A stretch of DNA of 64,000 nucleotides from the NCBI RefSeq assembly GCF_963576615.1, contig NC_088716.1:59164228-59228227 (forward strand). Reading direction: 5' to 3'. This stretch comes from Watersipora subatra (Eukaryota; Bryozoa; Gymnolaemata; Cheilostomatida; Watersiporidae). A program made the translations under genes and the position numbers. Shown one piece after another: positions 28,401 through 43,400 of the stretch. The notes beneath the pieces were generated by a model, which saw only the letters and a program-made list of their open reading frames with translations, was not told where the DNA came from and did not search any database. How positions within the stretch are numbered: the first letter of the stretch is position 1; every line of letters begins with the position of its first letter.

Positions 28401-31400
28401 TGACCAACTCATTTAACATATACCAAAGTGTACCTCAATCATAGCAAAGCTACTATAATTCTACAATTTTGAAGAGTGCAGGCTTAGAATCTGAATGTCA
28501 CACTCTTTATGTTTAGGGAACTGAATGTACCTTTTGTAGGATATGAGAACATGACTTCCAAGTTTGTTATAGCATGACACAGTATGTCGCAAAATTACTC
28601 TGGTCATGCATTTAAATTTTAGCATAAAAGCTTGATATGGTACATTTATAGAAAGTCCCCTAATTATAAAAGGACACATTATACTATATCAGAATATACT
28701 ATAATATACTGTAATATATCATAATACCTCACGCTATATTTATTGTGCATGAACTCTTATACAGCTGTAAGAATGGGGAGGCCATCACACCGACATGCAT
28801 ACCTCAACTGTCATTTCACAAACATTGTTGTAAGTTACTCCATCATCTGCGCAGATCGGGGTATTGGCATCAACACACGCCTCCTTGGCAGCACAGACGC
28901 ACGACGGTGTTCCATTAACACTTTGACAGTAGCCAAACTCACAATAAAAGTCTTCACAACTATCTGCAAAAGACAGAGTTGTGTTCTTTAGTTAGTAGGT
29001 GGTACTATGTACTTCGTAGGCAGTGAACGTTCATAAAGAATCTTCATATTAGGGAAATGATTTATGCTGCAGTATACGGTAATTGTTCCCATTGATCCAG
29101 CAACTTCAGGTGTTAAGAGAACAAGAAAGTATATTGACAGTTTTTATTCGCAAGTTCGTCTGCTATTTTGTTCTGCAACTGCATTTTTATGAGAAAGAAG
29201 ATGTCAGCATATGAGAATTAAATTCAGGTTCTTGAGAGTCATATTGTATGGGCACCCTGCCCGGTGTAAACCTTATTGTATGGGCACCCTGCCCGATGTA
29301 AACCTTATTGTATGGGCACCCTGCCTGGTGTAAACCTTATTGTATGGGCACCTTGCCCGGTGTGAACCTTATTGTATGGGAATCCTGCCCGGTGTAAACC
29401 TTATTGTATGGGCACCCTGCCCTGTGTAAACCTTATTGTATGGGCACCCTGCCCGGTGTAAACCTTATTTTATGGGCACCTTATCTGGTGTAAACCTTAT
29501 TGTATGGGCACCCTGCCCGGTGTAAACCTTATTGTATAGGCACCCTGCCCAGTGTAAACCTTATTGTATGGGCACCCTGCCCGGTGTAAACCTTATTGTA
29601 TAGGCACTCTATTCGGTGTAAACCTTATTGTATGGGTACCCTGCCCGATGTCAACCTGATTGTATAGGCACCCTGCTCGGTGTAAACCATATTGTATGGG
29701 CACCCTGCCCGGTGTAAACCTTATTGTATGGACACCCTGCCCGATGTAAACCTTATTGTATGGGCACCCTGCCCTGTGTAAACCTTATTGTATGGGCACC
29801 CTGCTCGGTGTAAACCTTATTGTCTGGGCACCCTGCCCGGTGTAAGCCTCATTGTATGGGCACCCCAGCTCAGCATGAATCATTTAATGGCTGCTTGGAC
29901 AGAGATGATTTAAGAATGTTTTGCTGCCTTGCGCTTATACCACTTTCATATTCGTTACCCATACTCTCTAAGGAAGCATGGATGACAAAATATCAAAAAA
30001 TATTTATCATGTAATGAGCTATTCGATAAGCATTCGTTTATTCATACAGACTAAATACTAGAGAGCTATCTTCTACTTGCGGCTTTCAGCCAAATGTGAC
30101 CGGACAATAATTACTCCATCAATGACCCACAAACGGTTCTAAGAGTACACCCAATGCATTTGCTATAACAAGTTATAAGGCGGGTGTTCAGTTATCTTAG
30201 CATAAAAGCATTCATGTTTTACAAAGTTGGTGTATGGGTACACAACACAGCGTCTGATAAGAACCATTGACAATGGCTAACATGCAAAGTATCTAGTTAT
30301 TGACTGAACTTACTGCAGGCACCAAGATTAGCAAGTTTCACAGTTTGCTTCTCCTCACAATTGGTCTGTTTGAGGTAGCACTCACTGGCATATGTCATGC
30401 CATCATCACCACACACCTGTAACACATGCTCATAGTCTCATAAAAGGGCGGCAACCAGCAAAGCAAGGCAGCAAAGTTGCTATAATACCGTATACCTCAC
30501 CTGTTAGTATTACCTCCACTATCCTTAAACATGAAGTTACACAAAATTTCTCAGTATCGATATTTCTCTGTCACCCGCGGATTGTTTTTGACGTTTGAGA
30601 TAATCTGAGACGATTTCAAGATTAAAATGGACAAAATCTGATCGGCAGTTAATACCCTCAGATTCAAGCAAAATTATGATCATGACATCTATAATTGCGC
30701 TTAAGCAAAGTGACCCAGCGAACCCAATAGCTGATATCAATATCGAGAGCGACAGTGAGTCTCACAACTAATGACATCATTGCAGCGCATATTTTTCTTC
30801 TGAGTGCTTTAACGTGATCAATTTTTGTCAATTTTAATCTTGAAACATTCAGATCATCTCAAATATCAAAAACAATGACAAATGATAGAAAAATACGGAT
30901 ACTTTCTGATAGAATCTACTGAAGCTTTGTGTAAGTTTATCTTTAGATGGCAGCAGGTAGTAAACAACTATGAGAAATAGAGGCGATGAGTGGAGAGCAC
31001 AAACAGTTCAGCCTTGACCTACTCACGGGTTGCATGGCAGCCGAGCATACGGGGCATTCACAGCTCACAACCATCACTGATCCTAGTGGAGCTGGATTAA
31101 ACTTAATCGTACACACCCCGTCATATGGGCAGTTGACATCTGCACACGCATCTGTAGCTGAAACAGTAGAATAAATAATTGTCCTCCCTAAAGGGTATCG
31201 GTATCGGCAAACAGCATCGAAGATTCCTAAATCTGGACCTTTCAACATTGTAAAAGGTAGTCGCTGGGTTTTCACTTCTGTCCCACCTGATTCCTGAACT
31301 CGTATTAAAATAATTAATAAAAACACTAGTTTGCATGTGTATAATTATAGTGCTATGTGTGTTTGTATATTAAACACTTATATAATCAGGAAAAAGTTGC

Positions 31401-34400
31401 GACCACTCTAAACCTGAGCTCATGACCTTGAGAGACTCCGAGGTAAAGGTTACAGGCCTTGAAGCGTGTGAAATGATCAATTAAATTTTATAAACAAATT
31501 TAAACTGTCTTTCACTGCTATAATCTGTTCGGCATAGAACTATTTTTCAAATCATTTTATATTTATAAGTTCATAGAATAAAGAACATAAGTTTAGTGAT
31601 AATATTTACAAAAAAAGCCGTTCACCGGACAGTCTACACCTTGTCTACTGTCTATTGGTCGCTATCAGAGAATGTTGGGAGGAATTCTTAGTTTTCTTAT
31701 GATCTCTCTTATGGAAGCCACAGAACTTCTACCATAATATAACAACTCTGGATAATCTGGGATAGCCCACCCTAGGGCTTACTCGCTTGATGTCTCTCAG
31801 GCCAGCACTTTGATTAGCCATGCTATTGCGCCTTGGGACCTGCATCACTACTTTCATGGCTAATAATGATTATATATTTACATATGTATTTGTTTCTTTC
31901 ATTCATTATTATTAATTACAGATTGTTCATAATTAGTGTGAATTAAACAAAACTTATGATTAGTGGCTATAGAATACTAGAGAAATGATAGATCTATTTA
32001 TTGACCAATCATAGATCATCAGGCCTTATCACAAGAGTCATATTTTAATTCGCAAAGTGATGAAAAATGTAAGATATTTATTTATGTATCTGTTTCTCTT
32101 CTTCATTATTACTAATTTCAGAATGTTCATGATTGATGTATACAGAGCAAAACAAGAAAACAACTGAGTAATGCGCATGAGCACACCACCTCGTCTAAGC
32201 AAGTTTGAGTAATACCGAAAACTAATACAAAAATGCAGCTTCACCCAATAAAGCTCAACAACCCAATCTATACATATATTTCTCAAAGTCTGTTTTCTGT
32301 ATGTCCAACTATAGATATTAGAATCTTGATATTAAAACTCCGCATGTTAATGGATTTGAACTCATGATAAATGCACCACCAAGTTTCCTATCCGGGCGCT
32401 CTACCACTGAGCTAGAACGGCATATAGATCAAAATAATTTTCATATACCCCATATCCCATGCTCATGCTAATTATTTTAACCTTGCGCGCTCCGATTTTA
32501 CTGTTGGGACCTAAGTTTATGCGACACGATGCTTCTTCATTTTTTTTCGTTAGGCCTAATTTATTCCGCCCCACGATATCGACAATAATTTATCTCAAAC
32601 TTAATTTTGGCGATTTTTGTACTGATTATATGCGCTATTAAAAGATATACGTCGCTGAACTTGCCATAGCGAGTTATCCCTATCTTTTATACGGTGTATG
32701 CGGTATCGGTTAAAATTAAAATGTTTTGCAAGGATAAAATTAATGTTTAAAGTTTAAGGTTTACTGAAATACATACTAAAACTTCTTTCAAGTATGTGTT
32801 TAGTAAACTAAATTCATTTAAGTTAGATTCAGTATTCATGTTACACGTCTGTCTCGAAGGTAAAAATTCTCAATGTAGTACATCGTAATGTTATATTATC
32901 TTGCAGATCATAACCACCAAATGCACTAAAGTCATTGTAGGTACCTATAGTTACTAAGGTTGGTACTATTTTTAATGATGATGGTTTTTACCAAGAGGTG
33001 ATATCATTAGACTAATGACTATTAATGGCTATGAGTTTCTATACCACTCTATGTACATCTATAGCCTACGATATTAGCCTACATGCCAAATTTTGCATGC
33101 CAACACTGAAACGAACTAAAATCATATAACTGTATACCAAATAATTCTTGATTGTAATCGTAGCGAAATAGACTAGATTTAGTCATTACTTACTAATTAT
33201 TTTACATTCACATTTAAACACCTTTACAGTTTTATTTTTCCTTTAAATTTATTTCAACGAAACACTTCTTTCAAGTAATGAAATTTTACATGTACAGTTG
33301 TTTGAAAACCTTTACAGCTATTTTATTTATTTTTAATTTAGTTGACCTGCACAAAACCTTTTCCTCGTGATATGAAGTTTGAAAGTTGCAGTTGTTTGAC
33401 AAAGTTTGAAAACCTTTACAGTTCTTTTTATTTTCTCTCTTAATTTATTCCAACTATACAAAGGCCACAAAACACTTCTCTCATGATATGTAGTTGGAAA
33501 GTTAGAATGGCAAATGTTGTTGTATGTTAAATACCAATCAATTTTCTGTCCAAAGACTGTTTTATTACCCGGGCAACGCCGGGTAGTACAACTAGTTGTT
33601 GCTATTTATCAGGCCCTCCTAAACATTTTTAACTCGCTCATCTCTCGTGTTTAGTATAGGCTAACTAGTAGAAAACTAGAGATCGATGCTGCAGACTTAC
33701 GACAAGGTCCTACTGAGGCCACCGTGACATTGATCCCTTCAGCGCATGCATCTTGCTGTAGTCGGCACAGATTAATATATTCCTTCCTGTTAGAGCCACA
33801 GACCTTGGCAACCTCAAAAGTGCAGACATCGGGGCAGCGACAGGTCGCCAACCCATCCGTATCAACTCGGCAAGTAGCGTAGTTCTCACATTTCACATTC
33901 TCACATGGGTTGTCCACTGAAAAAGGTTGGAAATAACTTCTGCTTTCTGTTTCACTAAAACCTGGTTGGCTAATAGTTTTACAACCTTGATAAATGCGAA
34001 ACATTCAAAATAACGTCTTCCCATTGGCAGACACATAAATTTCAGGATGTTCGCATTTTAGACTCACTGATGTTATGGTTGTTACTATAAGCGAGCATTG
34101 CTAGACATTTCCTAGACTTTGATCCAGACACGCTTGAGTGTGTAGTGTGAAGAATTAGAGATCATTCTAGACACTAAACATATGAACTCTAGCAATATCA
34201 ACATAGAGACAGGGCTAGGTTAATGTGTACCTTTATTGATTATGGTGGTCAGCCTAAAGCATCTCTACCGTAAGCACGCCACATAGAATATTAAAAGTTT
34301 GCTATAAAGGTTTTTTAATTCTCATTCAAATAAGACTCACTCGGGTTACATTTCCCTTTGTAAGCAACTGAAATAGGTGACTCTGGAAGCTGACACGCGG

Positions 34401-37400
34401 CGTATTGTAGCATACACTCGTTGTCATATGTGCTGCCATCTGTACCACACACGTAATCTGTTGCCGTTGGACACTGGTCAATACAGTGACATTCTGGGGC
34501 ATTAGACTCCTCCACTTTGCATGTCTGTCCTAAGCCACAAATCACGTCGGCACACGGATCTGAAAATCAAATAGCCGTGTGAGTTATGTGACATTACAGA
34601 TAGCCATATGAGTTATGTGATACTACAGATAGCCTTATGTATTATGTGATACTACAGATAGTCACATGAGTAATGTGATACTACAGATAGCCATATGAGT
34701 TATGTGATACTACAGATAGCCATATGAGTTATGTGACACTACAGATAGCCATATGAGTTATGTGATACTACAGATAGCCTTATGTGTTATGTGATACTAC
34801 AGATAGTCACATGAGTAATGTGATACTACAGATAGCCATATGAGTTATGTGACATTACAGATAGCCATATGAGTTATGTGATACTACAGATAGCCATATG
34901 AGTTATGCGGTATTACAGATAGCCATATGAGATATGTGACACTCCAGATAGCCATATGAGTTATGTGACACTACAGATAGCCATATGAGTAATGTGATAC
35001 CGCAAATAGCCACAGGAGTAATGTGATACTACAGATAACCATATGAGTTGTGTGACACTACAGATAGCCATATGAGTAATGTGATACCGCAGATAGCCAC
35101 AGGAGTAATGCGATACTACAGATAGCCGTATGAGTTATGTGACACTACAGATAGCCATATGAGTTATGTGACACTACAGATAGCCATACGAGTAATGTGA
35201 TACTACAGATAGCCACATGAGTTAGGTGTCACTACAGATAGCCATACGAGTTATGTGATACTACAGATAGCCATATGAGTTATGTGACACTACAGATAGC
35301 CATATGAGTTATGTGACAGTACAGATAGCCATATGAGTTATGTGATGTTATTCGCAGCGGGCAGCAAACATTAGAAACAACTGGCCAATAATATAGCTAT
35401 GTTCATCATCAGTGTGCATCAAAGATGTGCTGCAGCACCTAATTATTTGGAATGAAACTTGTTGTCTCTAGTCAAATTTGTCAACCAAATTAAGCGTGTT
35501 TAGTCTCCAACTTACCGCAGCTTCCTGTGTAGGCGACTGTCGTGTCAGAGAAGGTTTCACATGACTCCTTCCTTAACTCACATTCGTTGGCATAGTCACG
35601 TCCATCAGTGCCACACACTGGTTGATCGCTGTCTGCATCACCATAGGTATCGCACGTGGTAGGGCATATACACTGGGCTGTTTGGCCATCTATTGAGACT
35701 TGACAAATTGCCCCGTACTTGCAGTTTTCCTTTAGACACGGGTTCTCTTTTCCTAAAATAATACCACATCAGATTTGTACATACTTTTTTAGTTTTAAAG
35801 TCTGAGGTAATCTGAAAATGGACTAAACTATGCAGAGACACTTATTGAACTTCATGAAAGTGTTCTAAACTACACTATGCAGAGAAACCAGAACGGGTGC
35901 TTATTTCATGATGCGCGCTGTAGAGATATCTATAGCAGGTGCTTGTTTTATGCTACATAATATGTAGACATCCATTATGATCCATTCATGATAGGAAGAG
36001 TTGGTTCCATATTAAATTGTACAAATATCTACAACAGGTTCGGGTTTCCCACTGTATTATATATGGAGGTAGCTATGTCAGTTGCTTGTTGATACTACAT
36101 AATACAGAAACATTTAATGCTTGTCCGATACTGTATTATACAGAGACATCTACAGCAGGTGCTTGTCTCATGCTGCATTTACAGAGACATCTAAAGCAGA
36201 TGCTTGTCTCATGCTGTATTATACTGAGACATTTATAGCAGGTGCTTGTCCGATACTGTATAATGTAGTTATCTATGTCTGGTGCTGGTTGGATACTAAA
36301 TAATACAAAGGTATCTATAGCAGATGTTTGTCTTATACTGGATTATATAGAAACATTTATAGCAGGTGCTTGTCCTATACTGTGTTATACAGAGACATTT
36401 ATAGCAGGTGCTTGTCTTATACTGTATTATACAGAGACATCCACAGCAGGAAAATGTTCTATACACAAATCAATGCAGATGCTCTGCTTATAGAACTGTC
36501 AGTGTGACACAAAAGGATGAAACTGTGGTATGGTATAATTGATACACATGAGCATACAGTATTCATTCTCATATTTACAATAATAAGCTACCTGAAGCCT
36601 AGCCTTTGCCTAGTTTCTATCAATGCAAACATCTATGAACACAACCAGAAATTGAATGTGTAAATAGAGCACACATAAAGGTAAGGTTCAAATCTGAAGA
36701 AAGCGGTTATGTCAACTGCATGTCACAATCCAACTCAGACAATACAAAAGCAGCAGATGAGAGAAAATACACCTACCATCAGGGAACTGGTAGCACGCTA
36801 GAGCTGGACTAGCAAAAAGATATATAAAAGCCAACAGCATGGCTGGAGTCAGCAGACGTGAAGAGTCTAAGCTAAGAACAGCATGTGTTCAGAAAGCTGA
36901 TTATCAGAGCAGAAATCGATACAATTAAGCCGGGCATATCTAATAACCAGAGATACAGCGCTAATATAGTCCAGCTTCAAGTGCTCTATTCTTAATCTCT
37001 CTAGCAAGAGTATTCGTGTTCAGGTTCTGAATTTAAATCGTCTCAGTGATTTGATTAACAGAAGAGGAAGCAATTATGACGAGAGAATGTGACTTAGAAG
37101 GTATTAGGGTCTTTGACACAAGTGTTTACCATGCAATCAGTTGTTTGCAATGCTATACTCTTGATTGCAAATTGAATTAAATGACGGTTTTGATCAATCA
37201 TCAACGAGTTAGACATCTGTTTCTTTTCTGATTTCCTTGCTCTGTGAAGCGGTTGTTTATGATGCTCTATATTAAAATTTAATTTTAGGGCATGTTATTT
37301 ATGAATATTAGCTCACGGCTAATTCTTTGAACAGTTTTAGACTGAAATAACATAGTAGGTAAATAAACTATTGCAGGCTGTATTTATAAGTAAATATAAC

Positions 37401-40400
37401 AAAGATTTAAATATTTTTTGGGTGTTAATCAAAAATAAGCAATTCAGCATAAAAACTAAGATTAAATTCCTAGCTGAAGTTTTTTAATTGTCTTCTAACA
37501 ATCCACTTATATCAATGATATTTCATTATATGAAAAATAATTTGCCATAGTTCTCAGCTGCTATTCGTAGGTGTCAAATATTTGTGGAAACAAGACAGCG
37601 TCTTCTGCCTGATAAACAAGAGATTAATCCTTATATGGTAAGAGAAAAGTGATAAGAGAGAACTAATGCTCTGCTAATCTAATAAGATAAACCCAGGGGA
37701 TGCAATCAAGTCATTCCGTCTGATCAGGTCGATAGTGCATTGAGTCCGCAATAGCCTCCATTTTGGAACATGGTTTGTGAAGTTGTATCTCACATGTATG
37801 TAAAGCTCGCTAGTAATACAATTGGTCAAAATGTAGCCAATAGTCAGACACTCATCACACAATACACCCAGCCCAATTCATAAGCAGTACAAAATTTTCA
37901 TTGTCGCTAGAGATTATAAACAGGAGCCATATGTTGGGCGATGTCTACGAGACTGAGACAGTCACCGGTAACCAGTATAGGCGCAGATGCAACAACAGAT
38001 TTTGTTTGTATCCTAAATTTCATTAATCTTTGGTCCAACTATTCAGCTAGAATACGGTTTATAAATGAGGATATTCGCAGTAAACCCCGTAATAAAGATT
38101 AAAGATCCAAAGCTAATCAGTAGTACTATAAGTACGCATAATAACTACAACAAGGTTTTAAGCTGTTGGACAAAAAATATTGTTTTATCACAAATCGTGG
38201 TTAAAAAAATTCTGTTTATAAACAGTGTAAGTTCACACAACAACATTGATGGCAAGTGTATTACTTTGCGCCTGTTTAGCATGCCACAGCACAACTGTCT
38301 TGTTAGTATATTACTACTGGTACAGTCATCAAAATAGAACAATTGAAGAAAATTATTTTACAAATTTTGATGCTTAGCCAAAGTTTGCATTTGCAAATGC
38401 ATCTACAAGCAAAATTTGTTTGCCTGGTCAAATTAAGGTCAAAGATCAAAATTATGCAGCACTGTGAACTCACTTTCTTAATGGCCATTTGTAGCAGTAA
38501 AACGTTTACTAGAGGCACTGAGAAGCATTATAAGTCATTTGTTAACTTGTTAATTATCTTTTATGGTTTTGCTCAACACTTTGAAGTCTAATCTTGTATG
38601 CGCAAGGAAGCCCCCTGATCCTAGATCATATGAAGAACTTTCCATTGCCTGTGAAAGAACTTAGGATAGCACAACTCCTTATGAACTAAATATTATTTTG
38701 AAGCTCCAAGCTTGTAGAAAACAACAACAAAAAATCAAACAGAGTAAATAGTCTCTTTCACATTTTCAAAGAAGTGATGTTTCAGAGGTAACGGAAGAAG
38801 CATAATGATTGCAGTACACCAAGTCTGATGAGCCAGATCAGATCTGGCTCATCAGATAGAGCCATCAGATTTGTACATACTTTTTTAGTTTTAAAGTCTG
38901 AGGTAATCTGAAAATGGACTAAACTATACAAAGACGCTTATTGAACTTCATGAAGGTGTTCTAAACTACACTGTGCAGAGAAACCAGAACGGATGCTTAT
39001 TTCATGATGCGCGCTGTAGAGATATCTATAGCAGGTGCTTGTTTTATGCTACTATATAGCTTCTGTATATTTGTTATTAGAAAAATGAATAGTTTCAGCT
39101 CTAATTGCTGAGAAGAAGCTTGTCTATTTTGAATCCTCCTAAGAATATCAATCAGTGTTTCACTAGAAACTAGTGTTCTGTTGGCAGCCATTTTTCATTT
39201 CTCAGTTGGTTAGAAGTGCCCTCGGTATTTCAGCAATATTTCTAGAACTAATATTCCAATCGACTTGTCTACTGAAATTAGACTGTAAACATATTACGCA
39301 CAAAGCGACCAAAATTTCATAATATTACGAAAACCAAAATTCCAAAAAAGCAAAGCAAAATGACGCAGCCAATTTGAGTCAGGCGTAGGATCAGGTGGAA
39401 AAACAAATCATCACATTTTTTCGGCCCAGGAATCAAAGTGTTAAGGAAGGTCTCACTGATCTAGCTAAAAATTGGCACAACTCGGCTGCGGTCAGTGTTT
39501 TGCTTCGTAAGTATAAATCAGCGCATCTCAATATATTCATCTAGAACAGGTTGTGAAATAAAGTGCCTAGTTACTAATTCTTTTCTTCTCGTACTCTGCA
39601 TTACACCCACTGTTACTCCCCATTATATCCACTGTTACTCCCCATTATATCCACTGTTACTCCCCATTATATCCACTGTTACTCCCCATTATATCCACTG
39701 TTACTCCCCATTATATCCACTGTTACTCCCCATTATATCCACTGTTACTCCCCATTATATCCACTGTTACCCTGCATTACACCCACCGTTACTCTGCATT
39801 ACACCCACCGTTACTTTGCATTACACCCACTGCTACTCCGCATTATATCCACTGTTACTCCGCATTACACCCACTGTTACTCCCCATTATATCCACTGTT
39901 ACTCCGCATTACACCCACCGTTACTCCGCATTACACCCACCGTTACTCTGCATTACACCCACTGTTACTCCGCATTATATCCACTGTTACTCTGCATTAC
40001 ACCCACCGTTACTCTCCATTATATCCACTGTTACTCCGCATTACACCCACCGTTACTCCGCATTACACCCACCGTTACTCTGCATTACACCCACCGTTAC
40101 TCTGCATTACACCCACTGTTACTCCGCATTATATCCACTGTTACTCTGCATTACACCCACTGTTACTCCCCATTATATCCACTGTTACTCTGCATTACAC
40201 CCACCGTTACTCTGCATTACACCCATCATATTCTCATTTCCTGCTCTATCATGTTCTACCTTGTTATTCGTTGCCTCCACATCACAATCTTTTGAATCTC
40301 TTGTCACTGTATGTACTCCCTAGTTTCTCATTCTTGGTTTCCCATTTCCTACCTACCTGTTACCCAGCCCTACATCCTTTGCCTCCCGGTCTCCTATATT

Positions 40401-43400
40401 TCAGTTCCTTGAACTTCTTGACTTACACATTTAAAGAGCTTAACACTTACGTTCCTCTACTAGCTTACTACTAAATATTGTTTCTCATTAAATTACCAGC
40501 AGCTACACTTGCAGCAAAGCTTTTCTAATTAAAGTTGAGTAAGTTGCCTTCCTCGTGGATTATGAATTGTCAGCTCTTATCTTTCAGCTCTCTGAATCTT
40601 TATACAAGCGCTTACCTTCCGTTGACGGTTGACTGGTTTCTGATGACGGTTGACTGATCTCTGTGGATGCCGGAAGAGATTTGGTGGTGGTGTCTCTGCT
40701 GTCTTTAGCCGGACATCTGTCAGCATTTTGAGGTTTGACTCTACGCTTGCGTAAGCACGATTCTCTTCGCGTCTCACAAACGTTGTTATACCACTTACGA
40801 TCTGTTCCACAAACCTGTTAAACAAGGAAAATAGTGAATATGTGTGTTGGAAACCACTCGCCAGTAAGAGGAGTTGTTATATGCTGTAGAAAATAATTTG
40901 TAAACACCGTTGGGCTTTTCAATGCTGCATCTACGTACATAGGATGGTTTATTTCAACAAGTAAAGAACTTTGTAACCGTTTTGAAGACCTCATAAAGTA
41001 ATAAATTTAATAAATGTGAAAGTTTCACTATCATCTCAACTGTTCCTTACAATATATATTTTTGCTCTCCAACCTTACGAAGTGCCGAAAATTATCTGTT
41101 CTGGAAATAAAATCAACTACAATGTGTGTATTAGATAACATCATTTGAATATAGTTTGGTATCGTAGTTCCATCAATAAGCTCTTTCCAGATACAACAAA
41201 ATGTCAAAAATATCCAAAAAGAGTTGCTTTCATTTAGCAACTAATTTTCGTATGTACCAAATATGCATACAAACATTGAAAAGTTTTATTAAAACTAGTT
41301 GCTGGCTCGGAAAGGCAAAGGAACTTTTAAAAAATTATCAGGAAAAAACAGTTCGAGTTTTTGGGCACATAGTGCGAAAGGACGGTAACAGGAAAAATTG
41401 AAAGAAAACGGAGAAGAGCAGACAGCGGCTGACCTACATGGGAAACCTAGGCAAGTGGATGGAGGGGCACCTACCGAAAAAGAGAGAAGAAATATCAAAG
41501 TAAGCATTGTTGAAAAGAACGAGGGATAGAAAGTGGTGGAGAAGCATGAACCCGCATGACCTCACAAACCATGGCACTTAGAGAGAGAAAGAGTTGTTGG
41601 CTACAAAGTATAGGCAGCACCCAGTAATATGTAATAATAATCATCATACCTGACTTGCTGGTTCACCTTCACAGCTGGGGCACTCGCAGTACGGGTCTCC
41701 AGTTAGTGGCCCCAACTTACATTCAGCATAGAAAGCGCAGAAGAAGAACTTGCACTCACCTACGGATAATAGTGACACTAGGTATTGTGATCTTTTGAGT
41801 AGCTTTTAAAGCTAGTTATTCAAATATTAATATTCTTACTAGGAGTTCTGACCCTAGTTACTGTTAAACTGGTTTTACAATAAATATATACAATATAACG
41901 CAAGCATCTCCACCAGTATCTACTAGGCATTGTTTATCTGTAAATAACAAGCAACAAAAACCTAAAGTGGAAGCAGAGTAAAAGTGAATCTACCCTAGTC
42001 AGAAAGTTGCCCGGAGTAGATTACACTTTAAATTTGGTAAAGATCACCAGCATTATTTGAATGTACACTATCATACTCAATTTGACAAAGACCACCAGCA
42101 TTATCGGGATATTCACTGACATTCTCTCACATTGGTAAAGACCACCGACATTATCGGGATATTCACTGATATGATCTCTAGTTGGTAAAGACCACCAGCA
42201 TTATCTAGATATTAACTGACATGCTCTCTAGTTGGTAAAGACCACCAGCATTATCGGGATATTAACTGACATGCTCTCAAGTTGGTAAAGACCCCCAGCA
42301 TTATCTAGATATTAACTGACATGCTCTCAAGTTGGTAAAGACCCCCAGCATTATCTAGATATTCACTTTCATACTCTCTAGTTTGTAGATTGTTAGCATT
42401 ATCTGGATATTGATTTTCCTAATTTTGCGTTTGTAAAGACTGCTAGCATTATCTAGATATTTACTGTCACACTCGCAACTTGGCAAAGACCATAAGAATT
42501 ATCGAGATATTTAATGACATGCTCTCAAGTTAGTAAAGATCACCAGCATTATTTGAATGCTCACTATCATACTCTCAAGTTTGTAGATTGTTAACATTAT
42601 CTGGATACTCACTGCCATACTCTCAAATTTGTGAAGACTGTTAGCATTATTTGAATATTGACTGTCACACTCTTGCGCTTGGAAAAACTGCTAACATTAT
42701 TTGGATAGTACTTACTTATTGTCTCATCTTGTTTCAGCTTCTCTACAAAAATGCGTAGAAACCATTAGAGCAATAAACATAAAGTGAACCATTAGAGCAA
42801 TAAACATAAAGTGAACTAAACAAACTTGGAAAAGTATTTTATGCCTTAATGGGTTTTTATGCATATAGCTGTTTTTATATTGTAGCTTTGAACAAAAATT
42901 TATTCGTTTTATTAAAGTAAAACTTGACAGTATGAGTTCGTTTACATATGAGTGATTTTCAAATGAGGTCACTCTCAACAAATGTAGTCAGGAAACAGCA
43001 TGACTCTATAAGCAGCAATCACACATTTATACATTTAGATTTATTAAATTCATCTGCATTCTTACATCACTAATGATAAATATTTTTGGTTTAACGTTAA
43101 ACGTTGTTAGTAGCTCAAAATTGAGTAAGGTGAAAGGTTGTTGGTTTTGATGATTTTGTCAAATTTACAAACTTCTAGAACCTCTATGAGAAAACCTAGT
43201 TTGAGCAAAATATCTTGATTTTGAATAGTGAATACTGTATAGTGAAAGTGCAGGCAACGAAATTAAAACAATTTAGAGTTGCGTGCTCGCGGCAATAAGA
43301 GAGGATAACTTCAACACCTGATAACTTAACGCATACCAATTTAGTGGTGAAGGGAGGCGGCGAAGGGTTGAAGGGTTACGGCAAATAATAAAGATCATTT

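Noticed and set aside
32345..32432. A real tRNA gene
   Set aside because: A and B boxes are good but anticodon, T and acceptor stems do not pair.
34574..35344. CRISPR-like regular repeats
   Set aside because: Units are contiguous without spacers, and the DNA is from an animal nuclear gene.
39495..40295. 266-codon plus-strand frame
   Set aside because: Covers the 22-bp satellite; the product is a repeating HYTHCYS/PLLLCIT pattern with no coding features.
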